Positions 8,534-18,571 are shown, counted from the first letter of the stretch. The stretch: DNA of 32,729 nt from Pseudonocardia acidicola (GCF_012911935.1 NZ_JAAXLA010000078.1:1-32729), one strand, 5' to 3'. Notes: generated by a model from the sequence alone, not told the origin. Made by a program: numbers and translations.

Positions 8534-9184
8534 GTTTCCGTGATCGGTTCCGGCCCGACCGTCGGTGTCCTGGCCCTGCAGGGCGATGTTCGTGAGCACC
8601 TGGCCGCGCTGACGGCCTGCGGCGTGCGCGCCGTCCCGGTCCGCCGCCCGCTCGAACTCGACACGGTGGACGCACTCGTGCTGCCCGGTGGTGAGTCGAC
8701 GACGATGAGCCGCCTGCTGGAGACGTTCGAACTGCTCGAGCCGCTGCGCGCGCGGCTGGCCAAGGGGATGCCGGCCTATGGGTCGTGCGCCGGGATGATC
8801 CTGCTCGCCCGGGAGGTGCTCGACGGCCGGCCCGACCAGCAGCAGCTCGGTGGGCTCGACATCGTGGTGCGGCGCAACGCGTTCGGCCGCCAGGTCGACT
8901 CGTTCGAGACCGACCTGCACATCGACGGGGTGCCCGGCGAGCCGACCCGCGCGGTGTTCATCCGGGCGCCGTGGGTGGAGCAGGCCGGGCCCGAGGTCGA
9001 GGTGCTCGCCCGGGTGCCGCAGGTGACCTCCTCCGGTCACGACGCCGGGGCCGCCGCGGGACGGATCGTCGCGGTGCGCCAAGGCTCGGTGCTCGCCACC
9101 GCGTTCCACCCCGAGCTCACCGGTGACGCCCGGGTGCACGCCCTGTTCTGCGAGCTGGTCCGGGAGAACCTGCGCGCCGCGTAG
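8531..9184 (+). CDS. pdxT: Pyridoxal 5'-phosphate synthase glutaminase subunit PdxT
   Basis: The 217-aa class I glutamine amidotransferase hydrolyses glutamine and channels ammonia to PdxS for pyridoxal phosphate synthesis. It carries the family landmarks GVLALQGDVREH near the N-terminus, LPGGESTTM, the nucleophile in GSCAGM (C86), and the catalytic pair in FHPE (H193, E195). The start GTG 8531 fits both the family N-terminus and a leaderless promoter. The synthase partner pdxS is not in the window, although it is normally just upstream; here a malic enzyme gene is in that place. It is convergent with the metal ATPase gene, with 30 bases between the stops. Confidence 0.95.
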   Translation: MVSVIGSGPTVGVLALQGDVREHLAALTACGVRAVPVRRPLELDTVDALVLPGGESTTMSRLLETFELLEPLRARLAKGMPAYGSCAGMILLAREVLDGRPDQQQLGGLDIVVRRNAFGRQVDSFETDLHIDGVPGEPTRAVFIRAPWVEQAGPEVEVLARVPQVTSSGHDAGAAAGRIVAVRQGSVLATAFHPELTGDARVHALFCELVRENLRAA

Positions 9185-9214
9185 GCCGGCCCGTGCGTCC
9201 GGTGGCGGCGCCGC

Positions 9215-11353
<2,139 letters not shown>

Positions 11354-11358
11354 CCGGC

Positions 11359-11637
11359 TCAGTGCTCGTGCTCGTGCGCGGCCTGCGTGCCGGGCGGCGG
11401 GGCCTGCTCGCCGATCCGTTCGCGGGCCTCGCTGACGATGTCGGCGGTGGCCAGGCGGGCCTTCTCGGCGCCGGTCTCCGCGGCCCGGGCCCCGCGCAGG
11501 CCCAGGGCCGTCACGGCCACGGCGGCCTGGTGCACCGCGCCGCTGCGCGCGATCTTCTTGACTCCGTCGTAGACCACGGCTCCGGCCAGGCCGGTCGCGA
11601 CGGCGCCGGCGGCCTTGCCGATGATTCCGCCGAACAT
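11359..11637 (-). CDS. PacL-like DUF1490 metal chaperone partner of the P-type ATPase
   Basis: The 92-aa protein has a Gly/Ala-rich hydrophobic N-terminal segment (GGIIGKAAGAVATGLAGAVVYDGV), then the conserved RGARAAETGAEKARL...DIVSEARERIGE helix, and ends in the metal-ligand-rich tail HEHEH (residues 88-92). Mycobacterial PacL proteins have this layout: a membrane anchor plus a C-terminal Asp/Glu/His metal motif. They form platforms that stabilise the co-encoded P-ATPase during zinc stress. The start may be ATG 11637 or the preceding GTG 11640; AGGAG lies 9 or 6 bases upstream respectively. It is followed immediately by the ATPase gene. Assignment rests on the sequence pattern and context. 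Confidence 0.85.
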   Translation of the reverse strand: MFGGIIGKAAGAVATGLAGAVVYDGVKKIARSGAVHQAAVAVTALGLRGARAAETGAEKARLATADIVSEARERIGEQAPPPGTQAAHEHEH

Positions 11638-11707
11638 CACAGGCGGCTCCTCTCACTGGGATGCTCGCGTGACCGTCGCAGGATATCCATGTCCCCGACA
11701 CGCAGTC

Positions 11708-11735
11708 GTTAACATAGATGAATACGTGCATGTGG
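11708..11735 (-). promoter_or_regulatory. AT-rich promoter/operator candidate for the PacL-ATPase operon
   Basis: This is an AT-rich island in otherwise very GC-rich DNA. On the minus strand it contains TATGTT (plus positions 11711-11716), a good -10 box. Upstream is a partly palindromic stretch ATGCACGTATTCAT. The position, about 70 bases before the small gene, suits a metal-responsive operator. The regulator is not in the window. Confidence 0.4.
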
Positions 11736-11776
11736 ATCACCGAGGACTGGGCCCGCCGGAAAAGTGCTGCGTCGGT

Positions 11777-11782
11777 ACGATC
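11777..11782 (+). promoter_or_regulatory. Candidate -10 box for yebC
   Basis: TACGAT lies about 117 bases before the yebC start in the 261-base divergent gap. No clear -35 element is seen. The rest of the gap (11785-11880) is GC-rich with nothing recognisable. Confidence 0.3.
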
Positions 11783-11898
11783 GACAGGATCTGGCAGGGC
11801 CGGTACCACCGGCGCCTGCGCGGCCCGGGAGGGCGGGACGTGGGCGCCCGGGTCCCGGCGAGTGCCGCACGTGAGAGGCAGAAGGGACGGGTCAGCCG

Positions 11899-12648
11899 AT
11901 GAGCGGCCACTCCAAATGGGCGACGACCAAGCACAAGAAGGCCGTCATCGATGCCCGCCGGGGCAAGATGTTCGCCAAGCTGATCAAGAACATCGAGGTG
12001 GCGGCGCGCACCGGCGGTGGCGACCCCGACGGCAACCCGACGCTCTACGACGCCATCCAGAAGGCCAAGAAGAGCTCGGTTCCCAACGACAACATCGACC
12101 GCGCCGTCAAGCGTGGCTCGGGTGTCGACGCCGGCGGCGCGGATTACCAGACGATCACCTACGAGGGCTACGCGCCCAACGGCGTCGCGGTGCTCGTCGA
12201 GTGCCTCACCGACAACCGCAACCGGGCGGCCACCGAGGTCCGGACCGCGATGAGCCGCAACGGCGGCACCATGGCCGACCCGGGCTCGGTGTCCTACCTG
12301 TTCACCCGCAAGGGCGTCGTGATCGTGCCCAAGGGTGACCTCACCGAGGACGACCTGCTGCTCGCCGTGCTCGACGCCGGCGCGGAGGAGGTCAACGACC
12401 TGGGCGAGAGCTTCGAGGTCATCTCCGAGGCGACCGACCTGATCGCGGTCCGCACCGCGTTGCAGGAGGCCGGCATCGACTACGACTCGGCCGACCCCAC
12501 GTTCGTGCCCTCGATGCAGGTCTCGCTCGACGCCGAGGGGGCGAAGAAGGTCTTCCGGCTGATCGACGCCCTCGAGGACAGCGACGAGGTGCAGAACGTC
12601 TACGCGAACTTCGACGTGTCCGACGAGGTCATGGCCGAGGTCGGCTGA
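11899..12648 (+). CDS. yebC: YebC/TACO1-family regulatory protein
   Basis: The 249-aa protein has the unmistakable YebC N-terminus (SGHSKWATTKHKKAVIDARRGK) and conserved internal blocks (DNIDRAVKRGSG, YEGYAPNGVAVLVE, TDNRNRAATEVRTAMSRNGG, FTRKG). YebC/TACO1 proteins associate with the ribosome and ease translation of difficult (for example polyproline) sequences; older literature also describes some as transcription regulators. Length matches the family. It usually neighbours ruvCAB in actinobacteria; here roughly 5.9 kb separates them. A GNAT gene follows after 11 bases, probably in the same transcript. Confidence 0.96.
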   Translation: MSGHSKWATTKHKKAVIDARRGKMFAKLIKNIEVAARTGGGDPDGNPTLYDAIQKAKKSSVPNDNIDRAVKRGSGVDAGGADYQTITYEGYAPNGVAVLVECLTDNRNRAATEVRTAMSRNGGTMADPGSVSYLFTRKGVVIVPKGDLTEDDLLLAVLDAGAEEVNDLGESFEVISEATDLIAVRTALQEAGIDYDSADPTFVPSMQVSLDAEGAKKVFRLIDALEDSDEVQNVYANFDVSDEVMAEVG

Positions 12649-12659
12649 GGGCGCCCGCG

Positions 12660-13199
12660 ATGATCGACGGTCCGGCGCCGGTGCCCGCGCACACCGCGGT
12701 CTCCGGCACCGGACCGTCGCCGTCCGCCGGCCCCGGGGTGCGCATCGGGCCGCTGCGCCCCGGGGACGCCGGCGAGGTGCTGACCGTGCAGCGGGCCGCG
12801 TACGTCACCGAGGCGCAGCGCTACGGCGCGCCCGACATCCCGCCGCTGCGCGAGACCCTGGCCGAGCTGCGGGCCGACCTGGAGGCCGGTGTCCTGGCAC
12901 TGGGCGCCTGGTCCGGTGCCCGGCTGGTCGGCTCGGTGCGCGGGCGGGTGGCCGGCTCCGAGATGGAGGTCGTGCGCTTCACGGTGGCGCCCGACGTGCA
13001 GGGCCGGGGCGTCGGCCGGGCCCTGCTCGCCGCCGTGCACGCCGCCGCCCCGCCGGCGGTCACCCGATTCTGGCTGGTCACCGGCGCGCGCAGCGACGAC
13101 AACCTGCGCCTGTACGCGGCGGCCGGCTATCGGATCGCCGGTGCCGTCACCGATTCCGCGGGCGTCGAACTGGCCCGCCTGGAACGCCCCGCCCGCTGA
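12660..13199 (+). CDS. GNAT-family N-acetyltransferase
   Basis: The 179-aa protein starts with about 25 variable Pro/Ser-rich residues, followed by a GNAT fold. The acetyl-CoA binding motif A is visible as VRFTVAPDVQGRGVGRALLAAV (about residues 104-125). A characteristic C-terminal NLRLYAAAGYRIAG strand-helix follows. The substrate cannot be deduced. It sits 11 bases after yebC on the same strand, so co-transcription is likely. The start ATG 12660 could be too early, because the first conserved block (VRIGPLRPGDAGEV) begins at residue 27. Confidence 0.88.
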   Translation: MIDGPAPVPAHTAVSGTGPSPSAGPGVRIGPLRPGDAGEVLTVQRAAYVTEAQRYGAPDIPPLRETLAELRADLEAGVLALGAWSGARLVGSVRGRVAGSEMEVVRFTVAPDVQGRGVGRALLAAVHAAAPPAVTRFWLVTGARSDDNLRLYAAAGYRIAGAVTDSAGVELARLERPAR

Positions 13200-13266
13200 G
13201 CACAGCTCGATCCCGTTCCGCCCCGGACGCCGGGTCGCCCGTCCGGGGACTGTCGGTGCGCGGTCC

Positions 13267-13283
13267 TAGACTCGGTGGTGATG
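13267..13283 (+). promoter_or_regulatory. Predicted leaderless or near-leaderless promoter of polA
   Basis: A TAGACT -10 box at 13267-13272 is followed by GTG 13275, GTG 13278 and ATG 13281. The expected transcription start (13279-13281) falls on the start-codon cluster. No Shine-Dalgarno sequence precedes ATG 13281. Confidence 0.45.
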
Positions 13284-16106
13284 AGCCCCGCAACCCGTGC
13301 CCCCCAGAAGTCCGGTACTGCGAAGTCCGGTTCCGCGACCACGCCCGCCACCGGTGGTGGCTCCACGGGCAAACGGCTGCTGCTGCTCGACGGGCACTCG
13401 CTGGCCTACCGCGCGTTCTTCGCGCTGCCTGCGGAGAACTTCCGCACCGGCACGGGGCAGACCACGAACGCGGTCTACGGCTTCACCTCGATGCTGATCA
13501 ACCTGCTGCGCGACGAGCAGCCGACGCACCTCGCGGTGGCGTTCGACGTCTCCCGCAAGACGTTCCGCTCGGAGGCCTACGCCGACTACAAGGCGAACCG
13601 GTCGGCCACGCCGGACGACTTCCGCGGCCAGGTCGACCTCATCAAGGAGGTCCTGGCCGCGCTGAACATCCCGGTGTTCGCCGTCGAGGGCTACGAGGCC
13701 GACGACGTGCTCGCCACGCTCGCCACCCAGGCCGAGGCCGACGGCTTCCAGGTGCTCGTCACCACCGGCGACCGCGACGCGTTCCAGCTGGTCACCGACA
13801 ACGTCACGGTGCTCTACCCGCGGCGCGGGGCGTCCGACCTCGGCCGGATCGACCCGGCCGAGGTGAACGAGCGCTACGGCCTCACCCCGGCGCAGTACCC
13901 CGACTTCGCGGCCCTGCGCGGCGACCCCAGTGACAACCTGCCGAGTATTCCCGGCGTCGGGGAGAAGACCGCGGCCAAGTGGGTCCGCGAGTTCGGCTCG
14001 CTGGGCGAGCTGAGCGACCGGGTCGACGAGGTCAAGGGCAAGGCCGGCGACGCGCTGCGCGCCAACCTGGCCAATGTGCTGCTCAACCGGCAGCTCACCG
14101 AGCTGGTCCGCGACGTCGCGCTGGACGCCGCGCCGGCCGACCTCGAGGTCCGGCCGTGGGACCGCGACGCGGTGCACCGGCTGTTCGACGAGCTCGAGTT
14201 CCGGGTGCTGCGCGAACGCCTGTTCGCCACCCTGACCAGTGCCGAGCCGGAGGCCGAGGACGGCTTCGAGGTGCAGGGCGGTGCCGTCGAGCCGGGCGGC
14301 GTGCGGGCCTGGCTCGAGGCGAACGCGCGCGACGGCCGCCGGGTCGGGCTGTCGTTCCACGGACTGACCGGCCGTGCCACCGGAAGCGACCTCCAGGGCA
14401 TCGCCCTGGCTGCGGGGGAGCCGACCGTGGAGGACCGCGCCGGGCTCGGAGCCCGCCCGCCCGCCGCCGTCGGGGTGCGCGCGGCCGGCTACCTCGACGT
14501 GCGCACGCTGACCCCGGACGACGACGCGGCGCTGGGGGAATGGCTGGGCGACGAGTCGGTGCCCAAGGCGGCGCACGACGCCAAGGCGGCGCTGCACGCG
14601 CTGCGCGCCCGCGGCTGGCAGCTGCGCGGGCTGACCAGCGACACTGCACTGGCCGCCTACCTGGCCCGCCCCGGGCAGCGCAGCTTCGACCTGGCCGACC
14701 TCGCGCTGCGCTACCTGCGCCGCGAGCTGCGGCTCGACGGCGAGGCCGACGGTGGCCAGCTCTCGCTGCTCGGCGGTGAGGAGGAGGCCGACGCGCAGCA
14801 TGCGCAGGAGCAGATGGTGGCGGCGTCCGCGGTGGCCGAGCTGGCCGACGCGCTCGACGCCGAGCTGTCCGAGCGCGGCGGCACCGAGCTGCTCGCCGGG
14901 CTGGAGTTGCCGCTGCTGTTCGTGCTCGCCGACCTCGAGGCCGCCGGCATCGCCGTCGACCGTGACGCGCTGTCCGCGCTGGAGGCGGAGTTCGCCGCGC
15001 AGGTCAAGCAGGCTGCGCAGGACGCCTATGCGGTGATCGGCAAGGAGATCAACCTCGGCTCGCCGAAACAGCTGCAGGTCGTGCTGTTCGACGAGCTGGG
15101 CATGCCGAAGACCAAGCGCACCAAGACCGGTTACACCACCGACGCCGACGCGCTGCAGAACCTGTTCGCGGCCACCGAGCACCCGTTCCTGTCCCACCTG
15201 CTGCTGCACCGGGACGCGACCCGGCTCAAGGTCACCGTCGACGGCCTGCTCAAGTCGATCGCCGACGACGGCCGCATCCACACCACCTACAGCCAGACGA
15301 TCGCCGCCACCGGCCGGCTCAGCTCCACCGAGCCGAACCTGCAGAACGTGCCGATCCGTACTGCCGCGGGCCGGCGGATCCGCGAGACGTTCGTGGTCGG
15401 CCAGGGGTACGCCGAGCTGATGACCGCGGACTACAGCCAGATCGAGATGCGGATCATGGCGCACCTGTCCGAGGACGCGGCGCTGATCGAGGCGTTCCGG
15501 TCGCGGCACGACTTCCACGCCGAGACCGCCGCCCGGGTGTTCGGGGTCGAGGCGCCGGAGGTCACCCCGGAGCAGCGCGCCAAGATCAAGGCGATGAACT
15601 ACGGGCTGGCCTACGGGCTGTCGGCGTTCGGGCTGTCGGGCCAGCTGCGGATCTCCACCGAGGAGGCCCGCGGCCTGATGGACGAGTACTTCAAGACGTT
15701 CGGCGGGGTGCGCGACTACCTGCACAGCATCGTCGAGCAGGCCCGCAAGGACGGCTACACCGAGACCATGCTCGGCCGCCGCCGCTACCTGCCCGACCTG
15801 AACAGCGACAACCGGCAGCGCCGGGAGATGGCCGAGCGGATGGCGCTCAACGCCCCGATCCAGGGCAGCGCGGCGGACATCATCAAGGTCGCGATGCTGG
15901 GCGTGCACCGGGCGCTGGCCGCGGCGTCACTGCGCAGCCGGGTGCTGCTGCAGGTCCACGACGAGCTGGTGCTGGAGGTGGCCGAGGGCGAGCGCGCGGC
16001 CGTCGAGGAACTGGTACGCCGCGAGATGGGCGCGGCCCACGAGCTCAGCGTGCCGCTCGAGGTGTCCGTCGGGTACGGGCGCAGCTGGGACGACGCCGCC
16101 CACTAG
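13281..16106 (+). CDS. polA: DNA polymerase I
   Basis: The 941-aa family A polymerase is used in Okazaki fragment processing and repair. The N-terminal 5'-3' exonuclease/flap domain begins LLLLDGHSLAYRAFFALP and contains the Asp-rich YEADDVLATLA and TGDRDAFQLV blocks and the helix-hairpin-helix SIPGVGEKTAAKW. The middle 3'-5' exonuclease-like region (about residues 330-510) lacks the DxE catalytic motif, as in mycobacterial PolA, so proofreading is probably absent. The polymerase domain has motif A DYSQIE (D717), motif B RAKIKAMNYGLAYG (about 766) and motif C VHDELVLEV (D894). ATG 13281 is preferred over the two GTG codons before it. polA does not usually sit between yebC and ruvC, so its place is noteworthy. 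Confidence 0.97.
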   Translation: MSPATRAPQKSGTAKSGSATTPATGGGSTGKRLLLLDGHSLAYRAFFALPAENFRTGTGQTTNAVYGFTSMLINLLRDEQPTHLAVAFDVSRKTFRSEAYADYKANRSATPDDFRGQVDLIKEVLAALNIPVFAVEGYEADDVLATLATQAEADGFQVLVTTGDRDAFQLVTDNVTVLYPRRGASDLGRIDPAEVNERYGLTPAQYPDFAALRGDPSDNLPSIPGVGEKTAAKWVREFGSLGELSDRVDEVKGKAGDALRANLANVLLNRQLTELVRDVALDAAPADLEVRPWDRDAVHRLFDELEFRVLRERLFATLTSAEPEAEDGFEVQGGAVEPGGVRAWLEANARDGRRVGLSFHGLTGRATGSDLQGIALAAGEPTVEDRAGLGARPPAAVGVRAAGYLDVRTLTPDDDAALGEWLGDESVPKAAHDAKAALHALRARGWQLRGLTSDTALAAYLARPGQRSFDLADLALRYLRRELRLDGEADGGQLSLLGGEEEADAQHAQEQMVAASAVAELADALDAELSERGGTELLAGLELPLLFVLADLEAAGIAVDRDALSALEAEFAAQVKQAAQDAYAVIGKEINLGSPKQLQVVLFDELGMPKTKRTKTGYTTDADALQNLFAATEHPFLSHLLLHRDATRLKVTVDGLLKSIADDGRIHTTYSQTIAATGRLSSTEPNLQNVPIRTAAGRRIRETFVVGQGYAELMTADYSQIEMRIMAHLSEDAALIEAFRSRHDFHAETAARVFGVEAPEVTPEQRAKIKAMNYGLAYGLSAFGLSGQLRISTEEARGLMDEYFKTFGGVRDYLHSIVEQARKDGYTETMLGRRRYLPDLNSDNRQRREMAERMALNAPIQGSAADIIKVAMLGVHRALAAASLRSRVLLQVHDELVLEVAEGERAAVEELVRREMGAAHELSVPLEVSVGYGRSWDDAAH

Positions 16107-16134
16107 GTCGCGCCCGCGCCGCGGAGGAGGACCC

Positions 16135-16389
16135 GTGCGCGGGACGGGTGAGTGCCGGGGGCAGCGTGCTGGCGCCGTCCCCCGTGGCCGCGCTGGCCTG
16201 GCCTTGGGTGAGGAAGATGCTGCCGGTGAGGTCGGCGCCGCTCAGGTCGGCGTCGCGGAGGTCCGCCCCGATCAGGTCGGCAGATCTCAGGTCGGCGCCG
16301 GTGAGGTCCGCCGGTGCCGCGCTCATGGGACGATGTGCGTGACCTCCCACGGTGAGCAGGGCTTGCCGCCTGCTCCGGACGAGCTCCAT
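16135..16389 (-). pseudogene. Pentapeptide-repeat protein, C-terminal remnant
   Basis: In this frame the residues ADLTGADLRSADLIGADL continue into RDADLSGADLTGSIFLTQ, giving about seven pentapeptide repeats (A[D/N]LxG). A tail typical of a known actinobacterial pentapeptide family follows: FLTQ-x-Q, then LPPALTRPAH. In recalled relatives that tail ends in W and stop after a much longer (about 260-aa) protein. Here the final residue is changed and the frame reads on into the antisense of the polA 3' end (stop near 16045). The N-terminal two-thirds is missing; a start could be used at ATG 16389 or ATG 16326 but no good RBS is seen. The rest of the 16107-16500 gap shows no gene. Confidence 0.6.
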
Positions 16390-16500
16390 TCTCGCTGCGC
16401 CGGCACGCCGCAGCCGGGACCGGGGGGCCGGCCCGTCAGCGGCCCAGGCGCCGTGGGGTCGCCGACCCGGCGCCGTCGTGACCTCAGCCCGTACACCCGG

Positions 16501-17238
16501 TCACAGCAGCTTCGCGACCTCCTTCGGCAACTGGCCCAGGACGTGCTCGAACTCCTTGCGCGGGACCGCGTCGCGCACGGTGAGCAGGACCGCCCGGAAG
16601 GCCCGCCGGGCCAGGTCCTCATCGACCCCCGCGCCCTCACCGACCCGGCTGAGCATCTCCTCGAGCCCGATGGGTTCGGCGTGTGCGTCGCGCGGTCGTT
16701 GCAGCGGCTCGCGTAGTTCGGGGGGTAGCTGGGCGGCCAGGTCCTGGGCCGCCCCGCCACTGATCCGTTCCGCCAAGGCCTGCAGGACGGCGCGGGTGAG
16801 GGTCTGCGCCTGATCGACGGACACGTGTGCTCGTCGCGCCACCTTCTGCACGAACTCGTCGTGGTCCACGCGCAGCAGCTCCCGGTACTCCGTGGGGAGC
16901 TGGCTCACCATGTCCTCGAACTCCTTGTGAGGCAGGGTGTCGCGCAGCGTGTGCAGGACCGCCCGGGTGCCTCGCAGGGCCAGCTCCCCGTCGACCCCGG
17001 CGCGCTCGCCGACCCGGCGGAGGAACTCGTCGAGGCCGAACGGGTCGGCGGGTGCCTTCCGGGGGCGTCGCAGCGGCTCCTGCAGTTCGGGGGGCAGCTG
17101 GGCGGCCAGGTCGTCGGCCTCCCCGCCCGTGATGCGCTCGGCAAGCGTCTGCAGGACGGCGCGGCCGAGCGTGTCCGCCTGCTCCGCGGACACGTGTGCT
17201 CGTTCGGACACCCGTCGGATGAACTCGTCGTGTTTCAT
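16501..17238 (-). CDS. DUF2267 protein with internal tandem duplication
   Basis: The 245-aa protein starts at ATG 17238 behind AGGAAGG (6 bases upstream). It consists of two near-repeat halves of about 120 residues. Each half begins HDEF-x3-V, then RAHVS...QA-x-TL-x-RAVLQ-x-LAERI, DLAAQLPPEL and RRVGERAGV or a close variant. Each then closes with a second sub-block (RAVLHTLRDTLPHKEFEDM; RAVLLTVRDAVPRKEFEHV). This is the DUF2267 pattern, so the protein carries two DUF2267 domains in a row. No membrane segment or catalytic motif is visible; the helices are predicted to be soluble. DUF2267 genes often sit near stress-response genes, but the biochemical function is unknown. Confidence 0.85.
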   Translation of the reverse strand: MKHDEFIRRVSERAHVSAEQADTLGRAVLQTLAERITGGEADDLAAQLPPELQEPLRRPRKAPADPFGLDEFLRRVGERAGVDGELALRGTRAVLHTLRDTLPHKEFEDMVSQLPTEYRELLRVDHDEFVQKVARRAHVSVDQAQTLTRAVLQALAERISGGAAQDLAAQLPPELREPLQRPRDAHAEPIGLEEMLSRVGEGAGVDEDLARRAFRAVLLTVRDAVPRKEFEHVLGQLPKEVAKLL

Positions 17239-17357
17239 GATCGACCTTCCTGGCGGTGGTGAGCAGCCCCGGCGCGGCTCCACGCCGCAGCCGCCGGCCT
17301 CGGACGGCTGATCGGGATGCGCGCCCGGGCGGGCCGCGACGTGCGTGCAGAACTCGC

Positions 17358-17365
17358 GGGTACCC
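17358..17365 (-). promoter_or_regulatory. Possible stress sigma-factor -10 element
   Basis: On the minus strand the sequence reads GGGGGTACCCGCG, resembling the GGGTAC/GGGTAT -10 of actinobacterial SigB/SigF-type promoters. It is about 120 bases before the DUF2267 gene. No GTTT -35 element is seen at the right distance, so support is weak. Confidence 0.2.
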
Positions 17366-17417
17366 CCACGGGCGGCAGATCAGCCGCGTGACCGCCGCAC
17401 CGGCGCGAGGCTGCTGG

Positions 17418-17942
17418 TCACCGCGCCGGGCCGACCGGCCCGCCGGCCAGCTCGCGCTGCATGAGCACGACGTCGAGCCAGCGGTCGAACTTGAACCCGA
17501 CGTCGCGCAGGACCCCGGACCGGGTGAACCCGAGCCGGGTGTGCAGGGAGATCGAACCGGCGTTGTCGGAGCTCCCGATCGCCGCGATCATCTGCCGGTA
17601 GCCGGCCGCGGTCGCGTGCTCGACCAGTGCGGACAGCAGCGCGGTGCCGACGCCGGTGCCGCGGGCGTCGTCGCGGATGTAGACGCTGTCCTCGACGGCG
17701 AACCGGTACGCCGAGCGCGCCCGGTACGGGCCGTAGTACGCGTACCCGGCGGTGGGGCCGCCTGCCGGGGCCTCGGCGACCAGCCAGTGGCCGCCGGCCG
17801 CCCGGCCGGTGCGCATCCGCCCGGCCATCGTCGCCGGGTCCGGGGGGACCTCCTCGAACGTGCCGACACCGTGGCGGACGTGGTGGGCGTAGATGGCCTG
17901 GATGGCCGGGATGTCGGCCGGGAGCGCCTCCCTGATCAGCAT
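17418..17942 (-). CDS. GNAT acetyltransferase, phosphinothricin acetyltransferase-like
   Basis: The 174-aa protein has the layout of the Pat/MnaT (YncA) group: N-terminal IREALPADIPAIQAIYAHHV, the GTFEE-x-PP block, YAYYGPYRARSAYRFAVEDSVYI, acetyl-CoA motif DDARGTGVGTALL, then LHTRLGFTRSGVLRDVGFKFDRWLDVVLMQREL. Relatives acetylate phosphinothricin, methionine sulfoximine or similar amino acid analogues; which substrate applies here is not known. The start is ATG 17942. It is downstream of the 163-aa hypothetical gene on the same strand, with only 20 bases between, so both probably share a transcript. Confidence 0.88.
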   Translation of the reverse strand: MLIREALPADIPAIQAIYAHHVRHGVGTFEEVPPDPATMAGRMRTGRAAGGHWLVAEAPAGGPTAGYAYYGPYRARSAYRFAVEDSVYIRDDARGTGVGTALLSALVEHATAAGYRQMIAAIGSSDNAGSISLHTRLGFTRSGVLRDVGFKFDRWLDVVLMQRELAGGPVGPAR

Positions 17943-17962
17943 CCACCGACCGTATGCGGCGG

Positions 17963-18454
17963 CTACCGGTGCCCGGCGAAGGCCCTGCGGGCGGCGTTGC
18001 GACGGAACGCCTCGAGCCTGCTGCGTTGCTCGCGGGCGCGGTCGGCGAGGGCGCCCAGGTCGACGTCGGCCAGTTCGGGGTGAGCCGGGGCGACCTCGAG
18101 CAGGACCAGCAAGAGGTCCAGCTTGCCCTCGACGCCGAGCGACAGCGTCTCGGACTCCCGCAGCAGGGTCAGGTCCGCGCCGACGGTGAGCTTCTCGTCC
18201 ACGGCGAGCCGGTGGGCCTTCTCCGCGGCCCAGCCGGCCATCTGCTGCGCCGGGTCCGGCCCGCTGCCGATCCGGTCGACCAGTTTCCGGAGCACCTCCC
18301 GGTCCTCCTCGATCTCGCCGGCCATCCTGCTCAGCACGTCGGCGTCGGGAGCGCCGGCGGCTTCGGCCTCGAGTCGCCGGGCGAGCTCGGCGCCGGCGTT
18401 CGCCCCGTCGAGGTGATCGTTCAGATAGATGCCGAGAAGCTGCCTCGCCGACAT
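17963..18454 (-). CDS. Conserved actinobacterial protein of unknown function
   Basis: The 163-aa protein starts at ATG 18454 behind AAAGGAG (5 bases upstream). It begins SARQLLGIYLNDHLDGANAG and is mostly helical and charged (for example RLEAEAAG, SRMAGEIEEDREVLRKLVDRIG, LSLGVEGKLDLLLVLLEVA). It has no membrane segment, cysteine or catalytic signature. The sequence looks like a conserved actinobacterial family whose function I do not know; a helical-bundle (ferritin-like) fold is only a guess. It is divergent from ruvC, and a 16-bp perfect palindrome lies just upstream of it. Confidence 0.8.
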   Translation of the reverse strand: MSARQLLGIYLNDHLDGANAGAELARRLEAEAAGAPDADVLSRMAGEIEEDREVLRKLVDRIGSGPDPAQQMAGWAAEKAHRLAVDEKLTVGADLTLLRESETLSLGVEGKLDLLLVLLEVAPAHPELADVDLGALADRAREQRSRLEAFRRNAARRAFAGHR

Positions 18455-18481
18455 GCGCGCTCCTTTCCTCCCAAAGAGGGT

Positions 18482-18497
18482 CCCCGTCCGGACGGGG
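18482..18497. repeat. 16-bp perfect palindrome between the 163-aa gene and ruvC
   Basis: CCCCGTCC is followed directly by GGACGGGG with no spacer. It lies 28 bases upstream of the minus-strand gene start and about 60 bases before the ruvC LexA box. A zero-loop palindrome suits a dimeric protein site better than an RNA hairpin. Confidence 0.4.
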
Positions 18498-18543
18498 CCG
18501 ACACATCCGGCGCGCCCGCGGCGGCAGGCCCGCCCGGGGCCGG

Positions 18544-18571
18544 TAGCCTCCGATGTCGAACGGCTGTTCGT
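18544..18571 (+). promoter_or_regulatory. ruvC promoter -10 box with LexA (SOS) box
   Basis: TAGCCT at 18544-18549 is a plausible -10 element. TCGAAC-GGCT-GTTCGT at 18556-18571 matches the actinobacterial/Gram-positive SOS box TCGAAC-N4-GTTCGA in 11 of 12 conserved positions. It lies over the expected transcription start, a classic repressor position. LexA control of ruvC has been described in mycobacteria; control here is inferred. Confidence 0.75.

Noticed and set aside
13266..15908. An 880-codon open frame antisense to polA
   Set aside because: The opposite strand encodes a complete DNA polymerase I with all motifs; the antisense frame is a Gly/Arg/Val/Leu-rich by-product of high GC third positions.
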